A stretch of DNA of 64,000 nt from UBA11606 sp964504305 (GTDB taxonomy: Bacteria; Actinomycetota; Acidimicrobiia; Acidimicrobiales; Aldehydirespiratoraceae): the NCBI GenBank assembly GCA_964504305.1, contig CAZDEB010000010.1:62001-126000 (forward strand), in the 5' to 3' direction. The translations under genes and the position numbers were made by a program. Shown piece by piece: positions 34,735 through 43,865 of this stretch. The notes under the pieces were generated by a model that was not told the DNA's origin, searched no databases, and was given only the letters and a program-made list of their open reading frames with translations. Position 1 is the first letter of the stretch. Every line of letters starts with the position of its first letter.

Positions 34735-34917
34735 TCAGTCGTCAAGCACTTTGCCGCGCATCCGAGGCACGACCATGGGTGCGTGCAGGCTGCAGAACTC
34801 CTGTTCGTTGTACACACTGAGCCTGGTTCCGCACTCGGGCTCTGCGCAAACGCGACCCACCGCGGCCACCGGCAGGTGCCGCTCGGTGCTGGTGAATCTC
34901 TCGGCTTGAACTCGCAT
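34735..34917 (-). CDS. Small zinc-ribbon-like protein, about 60 residues
   Basis: Not recognised by name. The central segment VCAEPECGTRLSVYN followed by FCSLHAP gives a C-x4-C and C-x2-H spacing that suggests one bound zinc; similar short proteins occur in actinobacteria. ATG 34917 is chosen for length, though the frame extends to 34965 and no ribosome binding site or -10 box is clear. It lies on the minus strand downstream of the anti-sigma gene. Confidence 0.5.
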   Translation of the reverse strand: MRVQAERFTSTERHLPVAAVGRVCAEPECGTRLSVYNEQEFCSLHAPMVVPRMRGKVLDD

Positions 34918-34957
34918 GCCTGTAATAACGACATGAGCCGGCTGTGTAGTTCCGGCC

Positions 34958-34971
34958 GACACCAAAGTGTC
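34958..34971 (-). terminator. Small hairpin after rsrA-like gene
   Basis: GACAC-CAAA-GTGTC forms a 5-bp stem, 25 bp beyond the anti-sigma stop. It is weak and may be chance. Confidence 0.3.
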
Positions 34972-34995
34972 ACATCAAGAACTACGAAATCGGTG

Positions 34996-35259
34996 TTACT
35001 GACCTTGGAGGTCGTCGCGGATCGCGTCGGCGATGCGCCGGCGAAGCGACTCGGGCACCTCGTCGCAGCATCGTCGAGATATGACCTGACGCAGCTCTAT
35101 CTCGAACGAGTAGGTATCGAGACAGTGCGAACAAAGGTCGATGTGGGTCTTGATCACCGTGCGGCGCTCGACGGTGAGAACGCCATCAAGGTACTGAGAA
35201 AGCTCTTGCAACGCGGCCTGGCACTCGTTTGATTCGAAGTCGTCGCACGGGTTCGCCAT
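34996..35259 (-). CDS. rsrA: Anti-sigma factor of the zinc-binding RsrA type
   Basis: An 87-residue ZAS-family anti-sigma factor that holds the ECF sigma factor inactive until disulfide stress releases zinc. The HxxxCxxC motif is seen as His39, Cys43 and Cys46 in THIDLCSHC, with a further cysteine pair at RRCCDE. ATG 35259 begins two bases after the sigma stop, so it is translated with sigR. In actinobacteria this pair governs the thioredoxin and mycothiol response. Confidence 0.9.
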   Translation of the reverse strand: MANPCDDFESNECQAALQELSQYLDGVLTVERRTVIKTHIDLCSHCLDTYSFEIELRQVISRRCCDEVPESLRRRIADAIRDDLQGQ

Positions 35260-35260
35260 G

Positions 35261-35866
35261 TCAGAACTCTTCACTCGAGTCGGCCCCGACCGCGGCTGGT
35301 TCCGGGTCAGGGAGGAGACGATGCTCCTCAGCAAATGCGTACAACCGCTTCTGAAGCTGCTTTCTTCCACGATGCAGACGACTCATCACGGTGCCGATAG
35401 GAACGTCGAGGATTTCGGCGATCTCTTTGTAGGCAAAACCTTGCACGTCGGCCAACAAGATCGGCATGCGGTAGTGCTCGGGGAGATCTTCGAGAGCCAC
35501 CTTGACCTCGTCCTCGCCGAACAGGTCCATGAGCTCGTCCTCAGCGCTACGGCCAAGCACCGAGCCGGCCTGCCCACCTATGCGGCGATACAAGTAAAGG
35601 TCCTCAACGTCGTCGATATCGGACTCGGTAGGGCGACGCTGCTTCTTGCGGTAGTCGTTGATGTAGCTATTGGTGAGGATGCGATACATCCACGCCTTGA
35701 GATTGGTACCCGCCTCGAAACGGCCGTAGGCCCGGTAAGCCTTGAGATACGTCTCTTGAACAAGATCTTCGGCATCGGCGGCGTTGCGGGTCATACGCAG
35801 AGCCGCGGAGTACAGACCACTCATGAGCGGCATGGCATCGTCGGCAAAATCGGCGGGATCAGCCAC
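35261..35866 (-). CDS. sigR: ECF sigma factor of the SigR/SigH type
   Basis: RNA polymerase sigma factor of 201 residues controlling the thiol-oxidative stress response. Region 2 is AEDLVQETYLKAYRAYGRFEAGTN with LKAWMYRILTNSYINDYRKK; region 4 is VALEDLPEHYRMPILLADVQGFAYKEIAEILDVPIGTVMSRLHRGRK. GTG 35866 has GGAGG seven bases upstream. Only about 20 bases separate it from the tRNA-Thr gene ahead, so it is probably transcribed together with that tRNA. It is paired with rsrA downstream. Confidence 0.95.
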   Translation of the reverse strand: MADPADFADDAMPLMSGLYSAALRMTRNAADAEDLVQETYLKAYRAYGRFEAGTNLKAWMYRILTNSYINDYRKKQRRPTESDIDDVEDLYLYRRIGGQAGSVLGRSAEDELMDLFGEDEVKVALEDLPEHYRMPILLADVQGFAYKEIAEILDVPIGTVMSRLHRGRKQLQKRLYAFAEEHRLLPDPEPAAVGADSSEEF

Positions 35867-35885
35867 ATGACCTCCAGAACAAGTA

Positions 35886-35961
35886 TGGAGCCCGAGAGGA
35901 GAGTTGAACTCCTGACCTACGCTTTACGAGAGCGTTGCTCTACCAACTGAGCTACTCGGGC
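35886..35961 (-). tRNA. tRNA-Thr (anticodon CGT)
   Basis: A 73-nt cloverleaf plus an encoded CCA. The acceptor stem GCCCGAG pairs with CTCGGGC; D-arm GCTCAGTTGGTAGAGC; the anticodon arm CGCTCTCGTAAAGCG has anticodon CGT; T-arm AGGAGTTCAACTCTCCT. The discriminator base is T. Its 3' end is about 20 bases from the sigR start on the same strand. Confidence 0.95.
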
Positions 35962-36002
35962 GAAGCCCAAAAGGTACCAAACCCGGTAGGTCGTTCCTCA
36001 CC

Positions 36003-36034
36003 GGATTAGCGCGGGACTGGATTGGCGCGGGCCT
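36003..36034. repeat. Two-copy 16-bp tandem duplication downstream of holB
   Basis: GGATTAGCGCGGGACT (36003-36018) is followed by GGATTGGCGCGGGCCT (36019-36034), 14 of 16 identical. It lies between the holB stop and the tRNA-Thr gene. Confidence 0.85.
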
Positions 36035-36047
36035 CAAATGGCGAGCG

Positions 36048-37091
36048 TCAGCTCAAGCTCGGGAGTTTGAGCAGGAGCGCCTGCAACGCCAACGCCTCGT
36101 TCGGATTGCGGCTGAGGGCATCGGCCGTCGCTCGGAGCTGGCCAATGCCGTCCAGCAGCGAAGACCGTTGATCACCATCAGCAACGGCGTCGCGATATCG
36201 CGTCGCCAACGTCGCCAAGCCGAACCTCAGCTCGTCGGTACGAAACTGGCGGACTTCGCGCCGATGACGCGTCTCCATATCTTTGCGCCCCGATCCACGG
36301 GTCCCGAGCTGTTCCTCCCGTTCGGCCAACGCGTCGAGTTCGGCCACGTGCCTTCGGACCTTTACTTGACTGGCCTCGTCGATCAGCGATCGGACTTCCT
36401 CTACCAGCACCGCCACCGCCGCGCCCGTACCGTCGAGTCGATCAGGCACCGACCACCAAGCACTTTGGCGAGCGGCCAGCCGTTCGTCTTTGGCCAACGT
36501 TCGAGCTCGCTCGAAACTCCCGTTGGCGGCGCCGGCAATGATCTCGGCTTGTGCGGCGTCGGCGATTCCGTCCTCGATAAGTGCCGTCGCTATCGCCTCA
36601 GCAGGAATAGGAAAGAAATCGATTCGTGTGCAACGACTCTCGATGGTCACATGTTCGGGCGGAACGTCTTCGGCCAACAACACAAAAGTCGAGGTGGCGG
36701 GTGGCTCCTCTATGGTCTTCAACAATGAAGCAGCGGCCGCCGGCGTGGCGGTGTGGAACCTGTTGACGATCAGCACTTTGCGCCGTCCTTCAACCGGCGA
36801 CCGACTGGCCTGAACGATCAACGGTTCGGCTTCTTCCTCCCGCCGCAGCGAGTTCCCCGCCGGATCCAAAATATGCACATCGCTGTGCCGCTCGGCTCCC
36901 GCTAGCCGACGATGCCGATCGGCAGAATCGGGATCAGCAGCCGCCAGCAATTCTCCGGCAAAGATGCTCGCGGCATGGCGCTTTCCGCTGCCTGGCGGAC
37001 CAACGAACAAGTATGCGTGCACCGGCGTTTCGACGGCCGCGGTCAGGCTGTGAACTGCTCCCGGTTGGCCAATCAGCGACTTCCAACTCAT
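36048..37091 (-). CDS. holB: DNA polymerase III delta-prime subunit
   Basis: Clamp-loader subunit of 347 residues. It has AYLFVGPPGSGKRHAA (Walker A), KVLIVNRFHTATPAAAASLLKTIEEPP (the SRC-preceding helix) and VTIESRCTRIDFFPI. The usual zinc-binding cysteines between Walker A and the sensor region are absent, as in other actinobacterial delta-prime proteins. ATG 37091 overlaps the tmk stop, placing it at the end of the MFS-tmk-holB run. Confidence 0.92.
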   Translation of the reverse strand: MSWKSLIGQPGAVHSLTAAVETPVHAYLFVGPPGSGKRHAASIFAGELLAAADPDSADRHRRLAGAERHSDVHILDPAGNSLRREEEAEPLIVQASRSPVEGRRKVLIVNRFHTATPAAAASLLKTIEEPPATSTFVLLAEDVPPEHVTIESRCTRIDFFPIPAEAIATALIEDGIADAAQAEIIAGAANGSFERARTLAKDERLAARQSAWWSVPDRLDGTGAAVAVLVEEVRSLIDEASQVKVRRHVAELDALAEREEQLGTRGSGRKDMETRHRREVRQFRTDELRFGLATLATRYRDAVADGDQRSSLLDGIGQLRATADALSRNPNEALALQALLLKLPSLS

Positions 37092-37696
37092 GAAGCCGAT
37101 GACAGCCAGTCGGCCACCGCCGCGTCGACGCGCTGTCCGACCTCGTCGATGGTGCCACCAGCATCAACAACCACCCAAGAGTCGGGTTCGGCCGCCGCCA
37201 TCTTCAGGTAGCCGTCGCGAACTCGCATGTGAAACTGCGCTCCGGCTCCCTCTATTCGATCGATTTGAGTTCCGAGTCGCCGCCTCGAAACCGACAACTC
37301 GACGTCGAGCAGAACAGTCAGATCCGGCGTTAGGCCGTGGGTAGCGAACCGCATCATCTCGTCGAGGACCGCTAGATCAAGACCGCGCCCGTAACCCTGA
37401 TAGGCGCTCGTCGACGCCGTGAACCGATCGGTGATGATGGTGCGGCCGCTCCCGAGCGCGGGAGCGACCACCTCGGCAACATGTTGCGCTTTGTCAGCAA
37501 TCACCAACAATGCTTCGGCCCGATCGTCGAGTTCGTCGTGGGTGGGGTCGAGCAGGATCGAACGAATCGCGCTTCCAATAGCGGTCGCTCCGAACTGAAA
37601 CGTGCACTCGACCCCCAACTTCTCGGCGAGGCGACGAGCTTGCGTTGATTTACCGGAAGCGTCAGCGCCCTCAAAGGCAATCAGGCGTCCGGTCAC
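37088..37696 (-). CDS. tmk: Thymidylate kinase
   Basis: Phosphorylates dTMP to dTDP. The 202-residue protein has the P-loop IAFEGADASGKSTQARRL, the TITDRFTASTSAYQGYGRGL segment (DRF/Y motif) and a normal length. GTG 37696 overlaps the MFS stop by four bases (GTGA) and the stop overlaps holB, so the three genes form one coupled set. The frame upstream to 37867 is shadow sequence within the transporter gene. Confidence 0.93.
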   Translation of the reverse strand: MTGRLIAFEGADASGKSTQARRLAEKLGVECTFQFGATAIGSAIRSILLDPTHDELDDRAEALLVIADKAQHVAEVVAPALGSGRTIITDRFTASTSAYQGYGRGLDLAVLDEMMRFATHGLTPDLTVLLDVELSVSRRRLGTQIDRIEGAGAQFHMRVRDGYLKMAAAEPDSWVVVDAGGTIDEVGQRVDAAVADWLSSAS

Positions 37697-39126
37697 ACCG
37701 TCTCCTCCTCGGCGCTGGCGGCGCTCAAGAAAACGCCCGACCCCGATCTCAGTGACCACATCGCCAGTCCGCCGGCGATCATGATGATGATCCCCGAAAG
37801 CCACATGGTGAGCCGGACGCCGGGCAAGAAAATGGCGAGGCTCCCGATCTGAACCTCGCGGTCCCACAGCGACGCCGACAAACTATCGAGCAATTCCGAC
37901 AGTGCTGGCGCGATGGCGAGGGCGATCAAGACACAAAAACGCACCAACACGAGCAGCGCCGAAAATATCCGACCCCGAAACTCGTCGTCGACGTTCTCGT
38001 GAAGGAGGGTGAACCCGAGCACATAAATCGGTCCGGCCGCGAACCCGACCAGCGCAATAACCGGAACGACTATCGACAACACCGACGACGAAGCCGCCAC
38101 CAGCAATGCCCCACCCGCGACAACCAAGGCAAACGGGAACACCCGCGCCCGATTGATCCGATTTTGCATTAACGACGCCATCAGTACGCCGCCGGCCATA
38201 CCCGAACCCAAGGCAAACAGAATCAGGTTGAAGTCGGCGCCATCTCCGGCAATGACCTGATTAACAAAAATGGCACCCAACGGTACGAGCATGCCCCCGC
38301 CAATCACGCCTGTGGCCAGACCAAGATTGACCGCCCTCACGATGGGATTCACCGCTATGAACTGCCAACCTTCGCGCAGCTCTCGCAACGCGCCGCCGAC
38401 ATCCCATTTCCCGACCTCGCCAGAAAGTCTTTCTTCGCGGCTGCGACGAGGTATCGCAATGTTCCACACGATCAAGGCGGTGAGCAGAAACGAAATTCCG
38501 TCGACGTAAAACGCCAATCCTTCTTGATTGAGTCGCCAAGCGTCGACCCACCCCTCATCAGAGAACGTGCCAGACAATTTTGCCAAAAGCGCCGCTATGC
38601 CGGCCGCCACCGGAAACATGCCGTACGCGGCCGCGACGTTGAACGAATTAGCCGACGTGAGCTTGTCACGGGGCACGAGGTTGGGGACGATCGCCTCCTT
38701 CGCCGGCGACCACAACATAGTGAGGATCTCGAGCACGAACGACGCCACGATGAGGCCCAGGAGCGTGTCGACAAACGGCAGTGCGAACAGCACCAAAGCC
38801 CGACCCACGTCGCAGACCAACATGACTCGTTTGCGATCGAGACGGTCGACAATGACGCCAGCGGCGGTCGCCAAAAAGAAACCCGGCGCAATACGAGCAC
38901 CAAGGACGAGAGCAATCGCGGTGCCTTCAGACCCTTCGCTGATTCGCTCGGCCAGAGCGATGATCGCGATCAGGCCCAGCCAGTCGCCCGTCGCCGAAAT
39001 CAGCTGAGCAATCCACAGCTTGAAAAAGTCCCACGATCCAAAGACTCGGTCGATTCGCCCACTTGGGCGGGTTGCGTCGAACGCGTGGTTCAAACGTTCG
39101 GCGCTATTGGACGGCGGATTCGTCAC
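37693..39126 (-). CDS. MFS transporter (MFS_3, EntS-like)
   Basis: A 477-residue integral membrane exporter candidate with about 12 hydrophobic helices. The loop between helices 2 and 3, GVIVDRLDRKRVMLVCDVGRA, carries the MFS signature, and LWSPAKEAIVPNLVPRDKLTSANS is typical of the MFS_3 group that includes EntS. The substrate is unknown. GTG 39126 is supported by TAGTCT six bases upstream. It lies between topA and tmk and is translationally coupled to the latter. Confidence 0.85.
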   Translation of the reverse strand: MTNPPSNSAERLNHAFDATRPSGRIDRVFGSWDFFKLWIAQLISATGDWLGLIAIIALAERISEGSEGTAIALVLGARIAPGFFLATAAGVIVDRLDRKRVMLVCDVGRALVLFALPFVDTLLGLIVASFVLEILTMLWSPAKEAIVPNLVPRDKLTSANSFNVAAAYGMFPVAAGIAALLAKLSGTFSDEGWVDAWRLNQEGLAFYVDGISFLLTALIVWNIAIPRRSREERLSGEVGKWDVGGALRELREGWQFIAVNPIVRAVNLGLATGVIGGGMLVPLGAIFVNQVIAGDGADFNLILFALGSGMAGGVLMASLMQNRINRARVFPFALVVAGGALLVAASSSVLSIVVPVIALVGFAAGPIYVLGFTLLHENVDDEFRGRIFSALLVLVRFCVLIALAIAPALSELLDSLSASLWDREVQIGSLAIFLPGVRLTMWLSGIIIMIAGGLAMWSLRSGSGVFLSAASAEEETV

Positions 39127-39132
39127 GGGTCG

Positions 39133-39138
39133 AGACTA
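39133..39138 (-). promoter_or_regulatory. Leaderless -10 box of the MFS gene
   Basis: TAGTCT, then 6 nt, then GTG at 39126. Confidence 0.55.
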
Positions 39139-39170
39139 GAGGTCTATGGGCCCAAGGCGCGGCGCAGTAG

Positions 39171-41933
39171 CTAATCGGAAGCTTCTGTGTCGTCGCCGGC
39201 CGCTCGCTTCTTCGTGGCCTTCTTCTTGGCCGCTGGCTTCTTCGTGGCCTTCTTCTTGGCCGCTTTCTTCTTCGTGGCCTTCTTCTTCTTGGTCGCCTTC
39301 TTCTTGGCTTTCTTGGCCGGACCCTTGAGGCGTCGCTCAGCAAGCAACTCGGCTGCTCGTTCGACGGTGAGTTCCTCGACCGTGTCGCCCTTACGCAACG
39401 ATGCGTTGTACTCGCCGTCGGTTACGTAGGGTCCGAATCGACCGTCCTTGACGATCATCGGGTTGCCAGACTCGGGGTCAGCCCCCATATCACGCAACGG
39501 AGGTTTGGCCGCGCCCTGGCCGCGGCGCCTCTTGGGTTGGGCCAGGACCGCCAAACACTCCTCGAGGGTGATGACCAACATTTGTTCTTCGGTCTCGAGA
39601 CTGCGGCTGTCGGACCCCTTCTTGAGGTACGGGCCGTATCTACCGTTTTGAACAGTTATGACCTCGCCGTCGGAAGGATCGGCCCCAACGGTTCGGGGCA
39701 GGGTGAGAAGCTCCAGGGCATCATCAAGCGTGATCCGCTCGAGGGTCATGGTCTTGAACAACGACGCCGACTTTGGTTTCTCTTCTTGCTCGTCAAAAGT
39801 GCCGACCTGTACATAGGGACCAAAGCGCCCAGCCTTGGCGTAAATGTCCATGCCGGTCTCGGGGTCTTGTCCAAGAATCCGGCCCTCCTTGGGCATGGAC
39901 AGGTACTCCATCGCTTTTTCGATGGTGAGTTCGTCGGGCGGGATGTCGTCGGGCACCGAAGCGGTGACGTTCTGATCCTTTTCTTCGCTATCGCCCTTTT
40001 GCACGTAAGGGCCATACCGACCAACCCGAACCACCACTGGTTGGCCGTCTTCGGACATGCCGAGCGGGATCGTATTGACCAGACGAGCGTCGATGTCGGG
40101 GAGCCGAGTAGAGACCTTCTCCTTGAGGCCCGGCTCACCATCGTCACCAGACTCGCCAAAGTAGAAGCGGGTGAGCCATGGCTCGGCGAACTCGGTTCCG
40201 CCGGCGATCTTGTCGAGGTCGTCCTCCATCTTGGCGGTGAACGCGTAGTCGACAAGATTCGGGAAATGACCCTCCATAACGTTGACCACCGAAAAGGCCG
40301 TGAACGATGGAACCAACGCCGACCCCTTCTTCCAGACATAACCGCGGTCCTGGATCGTGCCAATGATCGACGCGTAGGTCGACGGACGACCAACACCGAG
40401 CTCTTCTAGCCGCTTTACGAGCGATGCCTCGGTAAAGCGCGAGGGGGGCTGAGTCTCGTGGCCCTCAAACTCGAGAGGGGCCACGGCCTTGGCCAAATCA
40501 CCCTTATCGAGCGGCGGCAGGCGCCGCTCGTCACCATCGGAAGATTCACTCGCCGCTTGGCGCTCACGGTCGACTGACTCTTCGTAAACTTCGCGAAAAC
40601 CGCGATGAGCTATCACGGTGCCGGTTGCGTTGAATTCGACATCGGTGTTGGAAGCGGAGGTCGCCCCCAATCTCAATTGCACCGTCTCGCCCGTGCAGTC
40701 GGTCATCTGCGAGGCAACGGTTCGTTTCCAGATCAGTTCGTAAGCACGTGCCTCGGACTGAGGAAGCTCCTTGGCCACGTCATCAGGCAGGCGGAACTGC
40801 TCACCGGCTGGCCGGATGGCCTCGTGAGCCTCCTGCGCATTTTTTGACTTGGTGGCGTAATGGCGAGGTGCTTCGGGCAAGAACTTGGGCCCATAACGCT
40901 GCGAAATCATGTTGCGAGCGGCGCTAAGCGCCGTACCCGACAGCGTCGTGCTGTCGGTTCGCATGTAGGTGATGTAGCCCTTTTCGTAAAGTCCCTGGGC
41001 GGCTCGCATAGCCATTTGGGCGCTCATACCGAGCTTGCGGCCGGCCTCTTGTTGATAGGTCGAAGTGATAAACGGCGCGGCGGGACGCCGGCGGTAGGGC
41101 TTGGACTCGCGGGACCGAACCTCGTAGGGGACACCGTCAAGATCATCGACCAACGAACTGGCCGATTCGTGATCGAGCACGGTGACATCGTTGCGGGCCA
41201 GCCGACCGTCGTCGCCAAAGTCTCGCCCGCTCGCCAGTCGGACTCCGTCAATCTGCGCCAGCGCGGCCGAGAACTCGCGGTTTTCGGTTCCTTCGGCCGC
41301 CGCGAACACACCTTTGATATCCCAATAGCCAGCGGCGACAAAAGCCATCCGTTCTCGTTCGCGTTCGACCACCAGGCGAGTACCAACGCTTTGCACACGA
41401 CCGGCCGACAACGAAGGCATCACCTTTTTCCATAACACCGGCGAAACTTCGTAGCCGTATAGGCGGTCGAGGATGCGACGAGCCTCTTGGGCGTCGACCA
41501 TCTTGCGATCGAGTTCGCGAGGCGAGTCGACCGCCGCCCGAATCGCATCTTTGGTGATCTCGTGAAAAACCATGCGCTTGATCGGGACCGTGGGATTGAG
41601 GACCTCCAAGAGGTGCCATGCAATCGCTTCGCCCTCACGATCCTCATCGGTAGCGAGATAGAGCTCGTCGGCTTCTTTGAGCAAATTCTTCAGAAGCCGG
41701 ATGTGGTCCTTCTTGTCACGGTTCTCGACATAGAGCGGCTTGAAACCGTTGTCGACATCGATGCCAGTGCGAGCCCACGACTCGCCCTTGTAGGCCTTGG
41801 GAACGTCGGCGGCGTTGCGCGGGAGATCGCGGATATGGCCGATCGACGACTCGACGGTGTATCCAGAACCGAGATACTCGGCGATCTTTTTCGCCTTGGC
41901 AGGCGACTCTACGATTACAAGGGCATTGGCCAC
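39171..41933 (-). CDS. topA: DNA topoisomerase I
   Basis: Type IA topoisomerase of 920 residues that relaxes negative supercoils. The Toprim domain starts LVIVESPAKAKKIAEYL with DEDREGEAIAWHL; the active tyrosine is in GYITYMRTDSTTLS; the C-terminal half has four repeats with GRYGPYV or GRFGPYV. There are no zinc fingers. The last 50 residues are a Lys/Ala-rich, histone-H1-like tail of KKATKKKAAKKKATKK type. GTG 41933 has no clear RBS; a 78-bp gap separates it from nhaA. Confidence 0.97.
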   Translation of the reverse strand: MANALVIVESPAKAKKIAEYLGSGYTVESSIGHIRDLPRNAADVPKAYKGESWARTGIDVDNGFKPLYVENRDKKDHIRLLKNLLKEADELYLATDEDREGEAIAWHLLEVLNPTVPIKRMVFHEITKDAIRAAVDSPRELDRKMVDAQEARRILDRLYGYEVSPVLWKKVMPSLSAGRVQSVGTRLVVERERERMAFVAAGYWDIKGVFAAAEGTENREFSAALAQIDGVRLASGRDFGDDGRLARNDVTVLDHESASSLVDDLDGVPYEVRSRESKPYRRRPAAPFITSTYQQEAGRKLGMSAQMAMRAAQGLYEKGYITYMRTDSTTLSGTALSAARNMISQRYGPKFLPEAPRHYATKSKNAQEAHEAIRPAGEQFRLPDDVAKELPQSEARAYELIWKRTVASQMTDCTGETVQLRLGATSASNTDVEFNATGTVIAHRGFREVYEESVDRERQAASESSDGDERRLPPLDKGDLAKAVAPLEFEGHETQPPSRFTEASLVKRLEELGVGRPSTYASIIGTIQDRGYVWKKGSALVPSFTAFSVVNVMEGHFPNLVDYAFTAKMEDDLDKIAGGTEFAEPWLTRFYFGESGDDGEPGLKEKVSTRLPDIDARLVNTIPLGMSEDGQPVVVRVGRYGPYVQKGDSEEKDQNVTASVPDDIPPDELTIEKAMEYLSMPKEGRILGQDPETGMDIYAKAGRFGPYVQVGTFDEQEEKPKSASLFKTMTLERITLDDALELLTLPRTVGADPSDGEVITVQNGRYGPYLKKGSDSRSLETEEQMLVITLEECLAVLAQPKRRRGQGAAKPPLRDMGADPESGNPMIVKDGRFGPYVTDGEYNASLRKGDTVEELTVERAAELLAERRLKGPAKKAKKKATKKKKATKKKAAKKKATKKPAAKKKATKKRAAGDDTEASD

Positions 41934-42011
41934 AGCAGACGAACCAATCGGATAAGAGCGGGTCTTGTCAAGAACAACTTGGTGATGTGGTCGGACAAAT
42001 CACCGGGAATT

Positions 42012-43400
42012 TCAGCCAGCCGGGTCGGGCTGGTCGATTTCGATCTCGATAACTTCGGTCGCCCGCGACAGAATCAAAGCACCGATAGCCGCCGCCACGA
42101 TCGAAGCTAGCAAGATACCGAGCTTGGCTTCGTCTATGACGAACTGATCGTCAAACGCCAGCCCGGCCACGAACAGCGACACCGTGAACCCGATGCCGGC
42201 AATGGCGCTCAACCCCACAACGTGCGTCCAACTCGCACCACGGGGAAGCACGGACATGCCGCTCTTCACGCCCAGGAACGTTGAGAGGGAAATGCCCACG
42301 AACTTGCCCACGACGAGACCAAAGATGATCCCAAGCGTGACATCGCTGGTAACGGCGGTGCCGATGGTGTCGCCATCGATTTCGATGCCGGCGTTTGCCA
42401 AAGCGAAAATGGGAATGATCATGAACGAGCTGAATGGATGGAGAAGATCTTGTAGCCGCTCAGCCACCGACACCTGTTCACGAATCTCGAAGTTGGCGCG
42501 GCGGATCACCGGCGCACTGGCCTGCCCCGAGATAGCGGCGCCGATATGAATATCTGGTTCGTCGCCGTTGGTGGCTGGCTTGAGAGGGATCGCCGGGGTA
42601 AGCAGCCCGAGCACAACTCCAGCAATGGTGGCATGGACTCCCGACTCAAAGACCGCGAGCCACAAGAACATACCGACCGCCAGATAAGCCGGCACGTACC
42701 AGATTTTGGCCATACGCATCAAGATCACAACACCAACGGTTATTGCGGCTATCAATAGCCAGCCCGTCGACAAGTCGGCGGTGTAGAAGACGGCAATCAC
42801 CACGATTGCGCCGATGTCGTCGACAATGGCGAGCGTCAGCAAGAACACCTTCATGGCGCCGGGCACCCGTTTGCCGAGCAACGAAACAACGCCGACGGCG
42901 AAGGCAATGTCGGTAGCCATCGGGATACCCCACCCGTGGGCGCCGGGACCGCCGCGGTTCATTGCGAAGAAAATCAGCGCGGGGACGACCATGCCGCCGA
43001 TCGCCGCCACTGCTGGAAGCGCCGCGGCTCGAGGGTCGCGTAACTCGCCGGCCACCAACTCACGCTTGATTTCGAGCCCGACAACGAAGAAGAACAGGGC
43101 CATCAATGCGTCGTTGACCCACCCCTCGAGCGAGAGGTTGAGATCAAGGAAATCGCCCGCGGTAAGGGTGATGTGGGTCTCGAGGATCTCGTGGTACGAG
43201 TGACTCCAAGGTGAATTGGCCCAGATCATCGCGACGACCGTCGCCATGATCAATAACAGCCCACCGGCGGCTTCGATGCGCAGAAAACTACGAACCGGTC
43301 GGCCTATGCGGCGAGCTAGGCGGCGGTTTCCACCCAGCCAAGTGAGCGGTGATGGGTCTACAAGATCATTTGCCATGGCGGACGTGACGTTACCGGCCAC
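42012..43400 (-). CDS. nhaA: Na+/H+ antiporter NhaA
   Basis: Membrane antiporter of 462 residues exporting sodium in exchange for protons. The conserved aspartates lie in GIPMATDIAFAVGVVSLL and LLTLAIVDDIGAIVVIAVFY, and LEGWVNDALMALFFFVVGLEIKREL is typical. GTG 43400 directly follows the stop of the upstream gene (TGAGTG) with GAAGG nearby, so it is translated with the anti-sigma/STAS pair; ATG 43376 is an alternative start. Coupling of nhaA to a partner-switching module suggests stress control (inference). Confidence 0.92.
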   Translation of the reverse strand: MAGNVTSAMANDLVDPSPLTWLGGNRRLARRIGRPVRSFLRIEAAGGLLLIMATVVAMIWANSPWSHSYHEILETHITLTAGDFLDLNLSLEGWVNDALMALFFFVVGLEIKRELVAGELRDPRAAALPAVAAIGGMVVPALIFFAMNRGGPGAHGWGIPMATDIAFAVGVVSLLGKRVPGAMKVFLLTLAIVDDIGAIVVIAVFYTADLSTGWLLIAAITVGVVILMRMAKIWYVPAYLAVGMFLWLAVFESGVHATIAGVVLGLLTPAIPLKPATNGDEPDIHIGAAISGQASAPVIRRANFEIREQVSVAERLQDLLHPFSSFMIIPIFALANAGIEIDGDTIGTAVTSDVTLGIIFGLVVGKFVGISLSTFLGVKSGMSVLPRGASWTHVVGLSAIAGIGFTVSLFVAGLAFDDQFVIDEAKLGILLASIVAAAIGALILSRATEVIEIEIDQPDPAG

Positions 43401-43865
43401 TCAGCCTTCGCGACGACGCTTCGAGGAGTAGACGACGAGTTTTACATCCGTGCCGTGTTCGTCAGAGGTGATCTCCGACTCGTCGGCCAGCATCTCCATC
43501 AGCTTCACGCCGAGCCCAGATTCGTGAAACAGCCGGGCCGGATCTTCTGGTTCGGGAAGCGCGGCAACTGAGCTCGGGTCGAATCCAGTCCCCTCGTCGT
43601 GGACTATGACGACTACCTCGTCGTCGGCAAGGTTGCACTCGATTCGGACACGATGATCAGAACCAGCACGCGAATGGGCATTGATGGCATTGGTTGCGGC
43701 CTCCGACACCGCGAGCCTCAGATCTTCTATCCGCTCGACAGAAATATCGGGTTCGATTTCGGCCGCGGCGGCAACCACAACCCGGACGAACGAAACGTAT
43801 TCGGTCGCCGCCGGGATCTCGAGCACGATATGACCTGGCGTGAACGACGCTAGATGATCGGTCAC
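43401..43865 (-). CDS. Anti-sigma regulatory factor / serine kinase (RsbW-like HATPase)
   Basis: A 154-residue histidine-kinase-like ATPase. The N box is AVSEAATNAINAHS, the G1 box VIVHDEGTGFD and the G2 box ESGLGVKLMEML. Proteins of this type sequester a sigma factor and phosphorylate a STAS antagonist. It overlaps the STAS gene (GTGA) and is followed immediately by nhaA. Its target sigma factor is not encoded beside it. Confidence 0.88.
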   Translation of the reverse strand: MTDHLASFTPGHIVLEIPAATEYVSFVRVVVAAAAEIEPDISVERIEDLRLAVSEAATNAINAHSRAGSDHRVRIECNLADDEVVVIVHDEGTGFDPSSVAALPEPEDPARLFHESGLGVKLMEMLADESEITSDEHGTDVKLVVYSSKRRREG

